A DNA stretch of 64,000 nt from Maribacter litoralis (GTDB lineage: Bacteria; Bacteroidota; Bacteroidia; Flavobacteriales; Flavobacteriaceae): the NCBI RefSeq assembly GCF_003075045.1, contig NZ_QCZD01000005.1, positions 124,001 through 188,000 on the forward strand. The letters run 5' to 3'. Both the position numbers and the translations under genes were made by a program. Numbering within the stretch: the first letter of the stretch is position 1; each line of letters opens with the position of its first letter. The notes under the pieces were generated by a model, which was not told the DNA's origin, searched no databases, and saw only the letters and a program-made list of their open reading frames with translations. Positions 49,801-58,434 of this stretch are shown piece after piece.

Positions 49801-52800
49801 TTACCGCGCATGGTAATAAGCTGTAGAGCATCTTCTAAACTCAAGATTCCAGCTAAATGCGCAGCTACGAATTCTCCAATACTATGGCCACAAAGTAAAG
49901 TGGGTTTTATGCCCCAACTCATCCATAATTGTGCAAGGGCATACTCCACAACAAATAATGCTGGTTGGGTATACTTGGTATCCTTTAATTTTTTTTCTGC
50001 TTGGGCAGAATTGTCCTTTGGGTATATGATATCTTTAATATCTAATTTCAGATTGTTTTTTAAAATTTTGGCACACCGATCTACCGCTTTTTTAAAAACT
50101 ACTTCTTCTTTATAGAGCGATTTCCCCATTTGAAGATATTGTGAACCTTGTCCTGGAAATAGAAAAGCCAATTCACTGGGATCTATCTTTAGTTCATTTG
50201 TCTTTACCTGTTTGTGATTGTCAGATAATAAGATTTCTTTTGCCTCAACCAGGGTATTGGCAATAGCAAAACTTCTGTATGCAAATTCCGCTCTTGTTCT
50301 ATTTAATGAATGTGCAATATCTGAAAGCTTCATGTTTGAAAGTGGATCTACATATTCACCAAGAGCTTTTTGATAGCCAATTGCACTATGCTCTGATTTT
50401 GCAGACCACATAAGCAACTGTAAGGGTCTTATTGCATTGGATTTTATTTTTTCATTTTCATATTCTTCGACGATAATATGTACGTTGGTACCGCCAACTC
50501 CAAAAGAACTGACTCCGGCTTTTCTTAAGCTTTTAGAATTCCATGGACTTAATTTGTTGTTGACATAAAAGGGGCTGTTTTCAAAATCAATGGAGGGGTT
50601 TGGTTTTTCAAAACCTAATGATGCTGGAATTTGTTGGTTTTTCAAAGCTAAAATGGTCTTTATAACACCCGATACTCCCGCTGCACCTGTAAGATGTCCC
50701 ATATTACTTTTTATTGAGCCAATAGCACAAAATCCTTGCTTTTCTTGTTCGCCAAAGGCCATTTTTAGCCCTTCGATTTCAATAGGGTCTCCTACAGGTG
50801 TTGCAGTGCCATGTGTTTCTACATAACTTATTTCTGATGGGTTCACTTTAGCATCAGAAAGCGCTAATGAAATAGCATCGGCTTGACCTTCAGTACTTGG
50901 TGCGGTAAAACTTCCTTTGTTACCACCGTCATTATTTATACCAACACCGCTAATTAAAGCATGGATTGTATCGCCATCATGCTCAGCATCTTCTAATCGT
51001 TTAAGTAATAAAACCCCCGCACCATCACTAAATATGGTCCCTTTAGCGTTTTCGTCAAAAGGTCTGCAATGCCCGTCAGGACTCATTATTGATCCTTCTT
51101 GATATAAATGCCCGGCATGAATTGGAGCAGTTATACTTGAGCCTCCAGCCAAAGCAACATCACATTGGCCACTTCTAATGGCTTCTACTGCTTGGGCAAT
51201 TGCTAGCGAAGAGGTAGAACAAGCAGAATGAACACTTACAGCAGGTCCTTTTAGATTTAGTTGATATGCAATTCTTGAAGCGATATAATCTTTCTCGTTG
51301 AAAGTATCTGTAAGAAAGCTGCCTATTCTATCCATTACTTTTTTGTTCGGAAGAATATTGTTTTTATAATAGGTATTCATACCTGTGCCTGCATAGACAC
51401 CTATTTTTCCATCATAATGAGAAGGTAAATGCCCTGTTTGTTCTAGAACTTCCCAAGCGATTTCTAAAAATATTCGTTGCTGTGGATCCATAGCTTCAGC
51501 GCTCTTTGGATTCAATCCAAAAAAAGAAGCATCAAATTCTTTTGATTTGGGTATTATGCCGCGGGCAGGAACATATAGTGGGTCGTTAATAAGGCTGTTG
51601 GGTATACTTGCATCCAATTCTTCTTTGTTGAAGAATGTAATAGTTTCTTTTCCATCTCTCAACACGTCCCATAGTTCTTGAATTGAGTTTGCACCAGGAA
51701 AACGCCCGGCCATTCCAATAACGGCAACCGCGGTTGAAGATAAGTTTCTTTTTTTCTTCGAGACCAGTTTGTTTTTTGTATTTTCTTTAGGGTTTAAAAA
51801 TGTTGACAGCTCTAATATGGTAGGGTACTGATACAATTTTATGATAGGAATATCGTAATTATAATGTTGTCTTAATGTCAGTACGGTTTTTTGGGCTAGG
51901 AGAGAAGTGCCTCCCATTTCAAAAAAGTTATCTAATATTCCGATTTTAGAAATACGTAAAATATTAGACCAAACTTGTACTATGTTTTTTTGTACATCAG
52001 TAGCTGGTTTTTTATATACAGGTGCCGTGGTGGGTCTCTTGTATTGAGGAAGTGGTAATTCTTTTTTGTTTACTTTTCCGCTAGAAGTCTTTGGAAATTC
52101 ATCTACCCATATAAAATAGGAGGGTAACATATACTCAGGTAAGGCGTCACTAACTTGCTCTCTAAAATTAGGGCTGTCTTGAGCGGTGTCATTAGATTTT
52201 AGATAAGCAATAAGTTGTGCTTGCTCAGAGAAATGTGTACTAGCAACCACTACTGCCTGGGTTATACTTGGTAATTTATTAAGTGCAAGTTCCACCTCGC
52301 CAAGTTCTATTCTGTGGCCGCTAATCTTTACTTGCTCATCTTCACGACCAAGAAACTCAATATTACCATCAGGTAAATAGCGTGCGATATCACCAGTTCT
52401 ATATATTTTAATTTCGGTAGAGTCAGAAATTTTTAGATTTGAAAATTTTTCTTTCGTAAGCTCGGGTTTACCTAAATATCCTTCTGCTAGGCAAATACCG
52501 GTTATACAGAGTTCTCCTGTTACACCATTTTGAACTTTCTGTTGGTATTTATCTAAAATGTAAATAGTTGTATTTTCTATTGGCTTGCCAATATTTGGAA
52601 GAGCTGGCCAATGTTCGGGGTCTCCTTCTAATTTTAATTCAGTGACTACATGACATTCTGTAGGGCCATATTGATTGTATAAAGTACAATCGTTTAGTGC
52701 TTTAAAAAACGTTCTTATTTGTGAAGTAATTTTTAATTGCTCACCAGCGGTCATAATCTCATTTAAACTAGAAGGAAAAACCTTAATGCTAACAGCTGCT

Positions 52801-53549
52801 TCAGCAAGAGCCTGTAATGCTACGAACGGAAGAAAAAGTCGGTTTATAGATTGCTCTTCTATTAGCTTTATTAGTGCAACCATGTCTAACCGTAGTTCTT
52901 CATTAATGAGTACAAGCGTACCGCCATTGCTAAGCGTTGCCATAATCTCTTGAAAAGAAACATCAAAACTTAAAGGAGCGAACTGTAACGTTCGTGAGCC
53001 ATTTTTGTTAATTGAATTTTTATTCTGCCAGCTAATTAGATTTAACAAGGCATTTTCTCCCATACAAACTCCTTTGGGTTCACCAGTTGAACCAGAAGTA
53101 TATAATATATAGGTATCTAAATTATTGGCAGTAGAAGTGGTGTTCTTTTTAGGCGTAATTTTTTTGCTAGAACTAAATAGAATAGGAGTAAGACCGTTTG
53201 CCTTGGCAACCGTTTTATCGGTATCAGTAGTTAGGCAGTAAGTAAGTTTTGAATTGGTGATTATACTATCTAGTCGTTTTTTAGGATACTTAAAATCAAT
53301 TGGTAAGTATGCTTTACCTGACTTTAATATTGCAAGTACAAAAATGATCTGTTCAACACCTCTAGTGGTAGATACGCCAATATATTTTTCATCTTTAGCA
53401 ATCTGTTCAATAAAATGGCATACATCTGCAATTTTTTGTTCAGCCTCTTTATAAGTAAGTATAAGATCATTATTAATTAAGCAGCTATTATCTGGATATA
53501 ATCTGGCAGCTTCTTCAAATAGAAGATAAAGTTGATTTGTGTTGCTCAT
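46890..53549 (-). CDS. Hybrid NRPS-PKS megasynthase with aminotransferase, A-PCP-KS-AT-ACP-AMT
   Basis: 2219 aa. The order is A (about 1-500; YILYTSGSTGEPKG, GPTECHVV, SSGKVNK), PCP (GGTSLLA near 546), KS (about 605-1035; active cysteine in HSACSTSSLA near 779, histidines in VETHGTATPVGDP and KSNMGHLTGAAG), AT (about 1130-1420; FPGQGSQY, GHSIGEF, HAFH indicating malonyl-CoA), ACP (LGLDSL near 1545), a Gln/Thr/Pro-rich linker, and a class III PLP aminotransferase (about 1730-2150; DEIITGF, PLP lysine in TYGKVIGGG near 1992). The A code reads DVQFMAQVVK, close to proline (DVQLIAHVVK). No KR, DH, MT or TE is present, so the beta-keto group is left for the aminotransferase. The C-terminal PPVPGARLG tail is the linker usually found before a C domain. 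It is the first gene of the operon. Confidence 0.95.
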   Translation of the reverse strand: MSNTNQLYLLFEEAARLYPDNSCLINNDLILTYKEAEQKIADVCHFIEQIAKDEKYIGVSTTRGVEQIIFVLAILKSGKAYLPIDFKYPKKRLDSIITNSKLTYCLTTDTDKTVAKANGLTPILFSSSKKITPKKNTTSTANNLDTYILYTSGSTGEPKGVCMGENALLNLISWQNKNSINKNGSRTLQFAPLSFDVSFQEIMATLSNGGTLVLINEELRLDMVALIKLIEEQSINRLFLPFVALQALAEAAVSIKVFPSSLNEIMTAGEQLKITSQIRTFFKALNDCTLYNQYGPTECHVVTELKLEGDPEHWPALPNIGKPIENTTIYILDKYQQKVQNGVTGELCITGICLAEGYLGKPELTKEKFSNLKISDSTEIKIYRTGDIARYLPDGNIEFLGREDEQVKISGHRIELGEVELALNKLPSITQAVVVASTHFSEQAQLIAYLKSNDTAQDSPNFREQVSDALPEYMLPSYFIWVDEFPKTSSGKVNKKELPLPQYKRPTTAPVYKKPATDVQKNIVQVWSNILRISKIGILDNFFEMGGTSLLAQKTVLTLRQHYNYDIPIIKLYQYPTILELSTFLNPKENTKNKLVSKKKRNLSSTAVAVIGMAGRFPGANSIQELWDVLRDGKETITFFNKEELDASIPNSLINDPLYVPARGIIPKSKEFDASFFGLNPKSAEAMDPQQRIFLEIAWEVLEQTGHLPSHYDGKIGVYAGTGMNTYYKNNILPNKKVMDRIGSFLTDTFNEKDYIASRIAYQLNLKGPAVSVHSACSTSSLAIAQAVEAIRSGQCDVALAGGSSITAPIHAGHLYQEGSIMSPDGHCRPFDENAKGTIFSDGAGVLLLKRLEDAEHDGDTIHALISGVGINNDGGNKGSFTAPSTEGQADAISLALSDAKVNPSEISYVETHGTATPVGDPIEIEGLKMAFGEQEKQGFCAIGSIKSNMGHLTGAAGVSGVIKTILALKNQQIPASLGFEKPNPSIDFENSPFYVNNKLSPWNSKSLRKAGVSSFGVGGTNVHIIVEEYENEKIKSNAIRPLQLLMWSAKSEHSAIGYQKALGEYVDPLSNMKLSDIAHSLNRTRAEFAYRSFAIANTLVEAKEILLSDNHKQVKTNELKIDPSELAFLFPGQGSQYLQMGKSLYKEEVVFKKAVDRCAKILKNNLKLDIKDIIYPKDNSAQAEKKLKDTKYTQPALFVVEYALAQLWMSWGIKPTLLCGHSIGEFVAAHLAGILSLEDALQLITMRGKLVSELPGGSMLSVRSTIDDIKNLIPNELSIAAINSDRLIVISGPDNAIENFSTVLHNKNIANKLLLTSHAFHSTMMDPVLDVFEAEVKKVSLSLPRIPIVSTVTGTWLTDEEATSFTYWTNHLRAAVNFSGAMETVLRLEDTVLLEVGPGRALSTLSMQKKGLKPLAAIASLPLPKENKNAHHAVLAALGDLWLTGITPDWASFYGNQISKKVALPAYVFDRKPCWIAPVTVEREIKTIQTKQQINTDRQPQETNHNTKHTFMRKPVILKKISEIVENNSGIEIEPSEFKLSFLELGLDSLVLTQMAINLKNEFNTPITFRQLNDDLESPDLLAEHLDKTLPKELLAPAPLAEPTTEHVQATANHTTSFNAAPQNLNTIAAPNQNTALGLIAQQIQLLGQQIQLIQTSGNAGNQVTADQANTATEKNTPPTSPTPRSTADDTLSDDEKKEHQKPFGATPRIEKQSDNLSSSQKDFLENLIISYNKKTESSKAYSQKHRHHMSDPRVVSGFKPLTKELVYPIVVNKSLGSRLWDIDGNEYLDVLNSFGACLFGHQPNFIKEAIHKQVELGFEVGPQHPLAGEVCELLCEFTGQDRAALCNTGSEAVLGAMRIARTVTGRSLIVAFTTSYHGINDEVIVRGSKKLKSFPAASGILPEAVQNMLILDYGTDESLAIIKERAHEIAAVLVEPVQSRRPDFRPIEFLKEVRKITTASESVLIFDEIITGFRTHPGGAQSLFGIKADIGTYGKVIGGGISIGAIIGNKRCMDALDGGHWQYGDDSFPEAGVTYFAGTFVRHPLALATCKASLLHMKEKGEALQDELARKTEHFAHEINSYFELKNLPMKIMFYRSLWKLKLEEEIPYAELFFVLMREKGIHIWDGFPCYMTEAYKEEDLLHLIKTSKECINELISAGFLKSEPSHRSNEKNQKSLTKELNQPPVPGARLGMDESGNPAWFIEDKDKIGQYVQIDL

Positions 53550-53918
53550 ATTCCTGCAATTTTACAATTAATAACATTTTTAAATTTGCGAATCATCACT
53601 GATTTAAAAACGTGTTCAAGTAATCTTTAGTGTAGTTAAAGATTGTATTAATCAGATAATCTATGTTTTACGATTAAATTCTGATTAATTTTTTTAAATG
53701 CTCTGGGGGAATTTTAGAGAAAAAAAAGAACTTACTGATATAAAAAAAGTACATATATAAGTACTTGCTTTATAAATATGTTACTGAACTAAATTTATTA
53801 AAATTATATGAATACTATTATACCTCAGTAAAACATAATCATTTATTAATGACGAATACTTTAAGTTTCTTGATTACGGTTATCGATTATTAATTTCATA
53901 AATCTAATATGATGTTTT
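53550..53918. other. AT-rich gap upstream of the NRPS-PKS operon
   Basis: The 369 bp between the methyltransferase stop and the megasynthase ATG must hold the operon promoter, but no element of the TTTG / TAnnTTTG type stands out; TAAAATTG, about 17 bases before the ATG on the minus strand, is a partial -7 match. A short inverted repeat (AAGTAC / GTACTT, 53747-53766) is visible. No coding sequence is supported. Confidence 0.5.
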
Positions 53919-54779
53919 TTAATTTTTTGCACCAATAAATGTCTGATAGGTTCTTTCTCCTCCCCAAGGTTTCTGTGAAGAATGCCATAAATTAAAGCCA
54001 GCGGTTCTAAATAGATACGGGTAGTTATGCGAAAAAGAAGGCTCGTCACCATAAAGTTGAGAGTTGAGAGTCGTTTCAAAATCGTGGTCACCACCATTTG
54101 GCTCAATGGCTACAAACATTGTTTTGCCCAATTTATTAATCTCTTTTAGAAACTCTTGGAGTCTTTTCTCCATAAAATATTCCAAAACACCTCTAGATGA
54201 CACAAAAATTGTGTTGCTTTCACCATAATCTTTAACCCAGTCGAATGCATCAGCTCTTATAAACTCTAACTTTTTGTTATGTTCAAATTTTTTGATATTC
54301 ATAGTTATTTGGTCGGTACTAAGATCTATGCCGATAAATCTTTCAATTTCAGGAAATTCTGAACTGAGATAGTTTAATACATCTCCATTACCAGTACCAA
54401 TTTCTACCATGGTAGTATACTTTTCAGTGGTATTTGATAATTCTTTTTTAAGTTTTTCGAAAATAAAAGTACAGTTTGGTAAAAAATCCTTTTCAAATCC
54501 ATCTGCGGTTTCGGTAAACAATTCAGTTGCCGATTTATTCACCCAGAAATTTCTATTTAATTCGGCAATTTTATTATGGTCATCAATTCTTTCCAGTTTT
54601 TTTACCAAGGCTCCACGCATCAATCTTTCTGCAATGGTCATACTGTTTTTATTTCTATGTATAAGTGTAATTCTATCTTTAGAAAGTCGTTTGGCTTTTT
54701 TAGGTAGAAGAAATACTAGAAAGTTACCTATGGTTCCTATAAGAAATGAATATAGTCTTACTTTAAAATTGTTTTTCAT
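53919..54779 (-). CDS. Class I SAM-dependent methyltransferase
   Basis: 286 aa. Motif I is TTMVEIGTGNGDVLNYL (about residues 123-139), then FIGIDLSTDQI, EFIRADAFDWV and a later FVSSRGVLEYF, which together form the class I SAM fold. A hydrophobic N-terminal segment (SFLIGTIGNFLVFLLP, residues 12-27) suggests membrane association, which is unusual for a small tailoring enzyme. The gene has the same direction as the megasynthase operon but is 369 bp away, and the polysaccharide locus is on its other side. It could act on the peptide, on a glycan or on a lipid carrier; the sequence does not decide. Confidence 0.8.
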   Translation of the reverse strand: MKNNFKVRLYSFLIGTIGNFLVFLLPKKAKRLSKDRITLIHRNKNSMTIAERLMRGALVKKLERIDDHNKIAELNRNFWVNKSATELFTETADGFEKDFLPNCTFIFEKLKKELSNTTEKYTTMVEIGTGNGDVLNYLSSEFPEIERFIGIDLSTDQITMNIKKFEHNKKLEFIRADAFDWVKDYGESNTIFVSSRGVLEYFMEKRLQEFLKEINKLGKTMFVAIEPNGGDHDFETTLNSQLYGDEPSFSHNYPYLFRTAGFNLWHSSQKPWGGERTYQTFIGAKN

Positions 54780-55411
54780 ATTTATTTGTTATAGTAGCTA
54801 AATCAATGTTGGTATTATAAATTATACTAATATTAGTGCGAGTTTAAAATTATTTACGATGTAATAAATGTAATACTCTGACAATCAAATTAACTAATGA
54901 AATTTGTTATTATTTAAATTTTTTAAGGTTTTTCTTTTAATCGCTATATTTTTAGGTTAAAGAACGAGATTCTGTATATTTTTTTATGTTTTTTAAAAAT
55001 TTATTCGCAAAATAAAACGAATTTCAATCTATGTTACCCTTATTAATTCATCTTTTTAGTATTTAAAAAGTCAATAAACGTCATTTATAAGTTTTATTGG
55101 ATAATGTATTTAAGTTTCAATTAAATTGTAGTTTAAAAGGTTTTTGCCATAACATGGTATAAATAGAATGGCAGGTTGTTTTTTACGGTTTATTTTAATT
55201 GTTTTAATCATTTTGTCTTTAGTATTCTTTTTCATTTTTTGATATTAGTTATTTTATTTTTAGTTGTGTTAATCATAGTTTTGCATTATTATCTTATAAA
55301 TTTTATTGCAATTCTGATATTTATTTAGGTTACTTTAAAAACTATTTTTTACCGGCATTTACAAACAATTCTTTATCATTATTGACGTTCTATTTTACAA
55401 AACATTAAAAC
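54780..55411. other. AT-rich divergent intergenic region, no gene seen
   Basis: The 632 bp between the divergently transcribed methyltransferase and FemAB-like genes are extremely AT-rich and hold no ORF with coding character, no RNA gene and no clear hairpin. Both promoters should be here; none can be assigned by eye. Confidence 0.6.
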
Positions 55412-56506
55412 ATGCAGTCTATAGAGACTTTTACATTAAATAATTATTCATTTGAAAATGGTCAAAGTATAGACCTATATAATAAGGCTTTAAAGGAAAT
55501 AGGTTGTGAAAGTGCATACTATTCTTATGAGCTTCTAAATAGTGGACATGATAACGATCAACTGTTACAGTTTTTTATAATTAAATCTGCTGATAACCAA
55601 GTTAAAGCAGTGATGCCATTTTTTCTTAGAAAAATAATAATTGGTGAAAATAAAACTGGATTTTATGATGTTAGTAGCCCTTGGGGGTATAATGGACCCT
55701 TTTTCCTAAAAGGAATTTCTGAAGACGATATTGAAAAAATTTGGGCACTTATAGATTCTTGGTATAAAGAAAATAAGGTTGTATCTGAATTTCTGAGATT
55801 TAATTTTTTTGAAAATTATAAAAATTATTCAGGGAAAGCATTACATACATTATACAATGTAAAAGGTAATATTACCGATTGGGATTTGTTTTGGTCTAAC
55901 CTTAAATCAAATACAAGAAATCAATTTCGTAAGGCTGAAAAAATAGGTCTAGAATTTCAATTCTTTTATAAAGATATTACAGAAAAACAAGTAAGAGATT
56001 TTTACAAGGTTTATATTGGTACTATGGATAGAAGAGATGCTGTAGATTCTTTTTACCATCCTTTATCATACTTTCTAGATTTTTGGAAGAATAATGAAGA
56101 AAAATGTGCCATTGGGTTAGTATATAAAGATGGGTTACCAATTTCTACCGAACTCTTTCTGATTTCTGAATCTACTATGTATTCTTTTTTAGGCGGTACA
56201 GACGCTGATCACTTTAAATTAAGACCTAATGAATATTTAAAAATTAGTGCAATTAAATGGGCTAATGAAGAGGGTTTAAAATATTATATGATTGGTGGTG
56301 GATTATCTAACGGTAAAGAAGATAATCTATACTTGTACAAGAAAAAATACTTTCCTTTTGATAATGATATAGATTTTTATACCGGCAGAAAAATCATTAT
56401 GCCTTCAAAATATTTAGAATTCTTAGAAATCTCGAATATAGATAAAGAGAATGCCTTAGAAAATCTTAAGGAAGGTTTTTTTCCAAGATACAGGACGCCA
56501 AAATAA
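55412..56506 (+). CDS. FemAB/GNAT-type acyltransferase (Acetyltransf_6-like)
   Basis: 364 aa, no signal peptide. The C-terminal half has the pattern of the FemAB-like GNAT fold: FWSNLKSNTRNQFRKAEKIG (about residues 166-185), FYKVYIGTMDRR (about 203) and ATM-like MYSFLGGTDADHFKLRPNEY (about 260), then YYMIGGGLSNGKEDNLYLYK. Proteins of this type transfer amino acids or acyl groups to peptidoglycan precursors or polysaccharide sugars. It is the only plus-strand gene in the polysaccharide region and converges with a GT4 gene 26 bp away, so it may modify the glycan made by the neighbouring genes. Confidence 0.75.
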   Translation: MQSIETFTLNNYSFENGQSIDLYNKALKEIGCESAYYSYELLNSGHDNDQLLQFFIIKSADNQVKAVMPFFLRKIIIGENKTGFYDVSSPWGYNGPFFLKGISEDDIEKIWALIDSWYKENKVVSEFLRFNFFENYKNYSGKALHTLYNVKGNITDWDLFWSNLKSNTRNQFRKAEKIGLEFQFFYKDITEKQVRDFYKVYIGTMDRRDAVDSFYHPLSYFLDFWKNNEEKCAIGLVYKDGLPISTELFLISESTMYSFLGGTDADHFKLRPNEYLKISAIKWANEEGLKYYMIGGGLSNGKEDNLYLYKKKYFPFDNDIDFYTGRKIIMPSKYLEFLEISNIDKENALENLKEGFFPRYRTPK

Positions 56507-56532
56507 AAGCAAATACTAATTAGGTATAAGCT

Positions 56533-57666
56533 TTATAAGCTCAAAAGTTCTTCGTAAACCGTCAATGTATTATCGATCATTTGGCGGTTTGTGAAATACT
56601 TTAAGGCTTTTTCTTTTCCTTTTAAGGCAAGTTTATTTCGCAGGTTGCTATCTAAAAGTACTTGTTCTAATTTTTGACCTAATTCAGTAGCATTTTCCAT
56701 TGTAAATATCAAGCCGTTTATACCATCATCTATTTGATCATAGGCGCCGTTAGAATTGGCCCTTATTGTACAACAACCGCTCATCATAGCTTCTACGGCT
56801 ACTAAGCCAAATGTATCAGAACGAGATGGTAATATAAAGACGTCGAAAAGTTCATAAAAAGGTTTTGGGTCCTGAAAAGATACTATCGTTATTTTATCTT
56901 TTAGTTGATGCTTTTTAAGCATCTCATCTAACCATGCAACTTTTTGTCTGGTTAAGTAATCTCCAACTAGTACAATATGAATTTTGTCCTTTATTTGTTG
57001 TGATAAATGATTGCCGATCGCTTCTACCAAAATATCGGTACCTTTCATTTCCGATATTCTACCCACAAAACCAATAATTAATTTATCGGTTGGTATATCA
57101 TGTTTTAATTTTAACTGTTGTAATTCGTCATCAGGTGTTGAATTTGCAAAACGATCAGATATACCATGGTAAACCGTTCTAATACTCTTCGAAGGAGAAT
57201 GCATAACCCTTTCTGTAAACTCCTGTGAACCTTGGCTTACTGCAATTAATAATGTAGGATGTTTATATCTAGCGCTCGGTCTAATAGTATCTGCGTGTAC
57301 GGTAGAAATAAATTTTTTTCTCAGTAACCAAGGTATAAAGGTCAAATTTGGCGAATGGCAATGAATAACATCAGCATTTATTTTAATCAATAAAGCTCCA
57401 ATTTTTGACAGACTTGTTACCGAGGTAACTATTTTTTTTAATGGTTTTCCTGATGGTTCGGTAAAATAGTGAAGATGAACGCCAAGGGCATCGAATTCAG
57501 ATTTTAATTCTTGAAAAAAGTTAGTGTCAGAAGTCGCTTTACTTTTAAATCCACTTGTAATAATATGTAATTCATGGCCTTTGTTTATAAAACCACGTGT
57601 AAGTTCTAAAATATTGGTAGATAACCCGTCTTTACCAAAACGCATTACAACAAAAACAATTTTCAT
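56533..57666 (-). CDS. GT4 family glycosyltransferase
   Basis: 377 aa. The N-terminal acceptor domain starts IVFVVMRFGKDGLSTNILEL. The C-terminal donor domain has IGFVGRISEMKGTDILVEAI near residue 197 and the catalytic SDTFGLVAVEAMMSG (EX7E) near residue 283. Sugar donor and acceptor are not predictable. It starts 2 bp after the sugar transferase stop, so it is co-transcribed with it and is likely to add one of the first sugars to the lipid-linked product. Confidence 0.9.
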   Translation of the reverse strand: MKIVFVVMRFGKDGLSTNILELTRGFINKGHELHIITSGFKSKATSDTNFFQELKSEFDALGVHLHYFTEPSGKPLKKIVTSVTSLSKIGALLIKINADVIHCHSPNLTFIPWLLRKKFISTVHADTIRPSARYKHPTLLIAVSQGSQEFTERVMHSPSKSIRTVYHGISDRFANSTPDDELQQLKLKHDIPTDKLIIGFVGRISEMKGTDILVEAIGNHLSQQIKDKIHIVLVGDYLTRQKVAWLDEMLKKHQLKDKITIVSFQDPKPFYELFDVFILPSRSDTFGLVAVEAMMSGCCTIRANSNGAYDQIDDGINGLIFTMENATELGQKLEQVLLDSNLRNKLALKGKEKALKYFTNRQMIDNTLTVYEELLSL

Positions 57667-57668
57667 GA

Positions 57669-58319
57669 TTAAGTTTTTTTAACATGTTTAAATTGCTCCC
57701 AAGTACTTCGCTCAATATCCAAAAATTCCATTTTAGGATTCCCTTCAGGGTTAACTTCTATATCGTCTGACGAAACTACTTTTACCAATGTTCGCCAAAA
57801 TATTTTCACATCATTGGCAAATGTCAAATTCTCATAGTATTCTACATCTTTCTCAAATCTATCTTCCCAACTAATGAAATTTCTTCCAGATATTTGTGCC
57901 AAACCTGTAATTCCCGGTCGTATTAAAAAACGTTTTTTTTCTCTTTCGGTATGGTAGGGTAAATAGCGAATTAATAAAGGTCTTGGACCAATTAAACTCA
58001 TATCTCCTTTGAGAATATTAATTAGCTGCGGTAGCTCATCTATAGAGGTTTTGCGTATAAAAATACCCATAGGTGTTAAACGCTGGGTATCTGGCAATAA
58101 ATTACCTTGGGCATCTTTTTTACTGTTCATGGTCTTTAACTTTAAGACCGAAAATATTTTCTCGTTCTTGCCAGGACGTTTTTGTATAAAAAAAGGACTT
58201 TCTTTAAAACTAATTGCCAATATAATTATAGTAATTAAAATGATAGGCGAGAAGACTATGAGCCCAACCAGAGCTAGAATAAAATCTAATGGTCGTTTAA
58301 AGTAATTTTTATAAATCAT
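57669..58319 (-). CDS. Initiating undecaprenyl-phosphate sugar transferase (PglC-like)
   Basis: 216 aa, the short monotopic phosphoglycosyltransferase type. It transfers a sugar-1-phosphate to undecaprenyl phosphate to begin a repeat unit. The N-terminal KRPLDFILALVGLIVFSPII is the re-entrant membrane helix. The catalytic core has KLKTMN, TSIDELPQLINILKGDMSLI (the D-E catalytic pair) and GPRPLLIRYL, then RPGITGLAQISGRN. It marks the region as a lipid-linked polysaccharide locus. It starts 115 bp after the PLP-enzyme-like gene. Confidence 0.95.
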   Translation of the reverse strand: MIYKNYFKRPLDFILALVGLIVFSPIILITIIILAISFKESPFFIQKRPGKNEKIFSVLKLKTMNSKKDAQGNLLPDTQRLTPMGIFIRKTSIDELPQLINILKGDMSLIGPRPLLIRYLPYHTEREKKRFLIRPGITGLAQISGRNFISWEDRFEKDVEYYENLTFANDVKIFWRTLVKVVSSDDIEVNPEGNPKMEFLDIERSTWEQFKHVKKT

Positions 58320-58434
58320 ATGGGGAAAGAGTTCATTTTAATATGAAAACGGCTAAGTTAATCCATTATTATACTAGCACAAAGGCTTGTATTGCATTAG
58401 CCCGATTTCGTGTAATAAATTTTGACTAAGAATA

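Noticed and set aside
53747..53766. Operator-like inverted repeat AAGTAC / GTACTT upstream of the NRPS-PKS operon
   Set aside because: Six base pairs in very AT-rich DNA is weak, and it is about 200 bp from the start codon; no regulator gene is beside it.
53861..54106. 81-codon minus-strand ORF overlapping the methyltransferase
   Set aside because: It is a shifted frame inside and beyond the methyltransferase 3' end, with no recognisable protein features.
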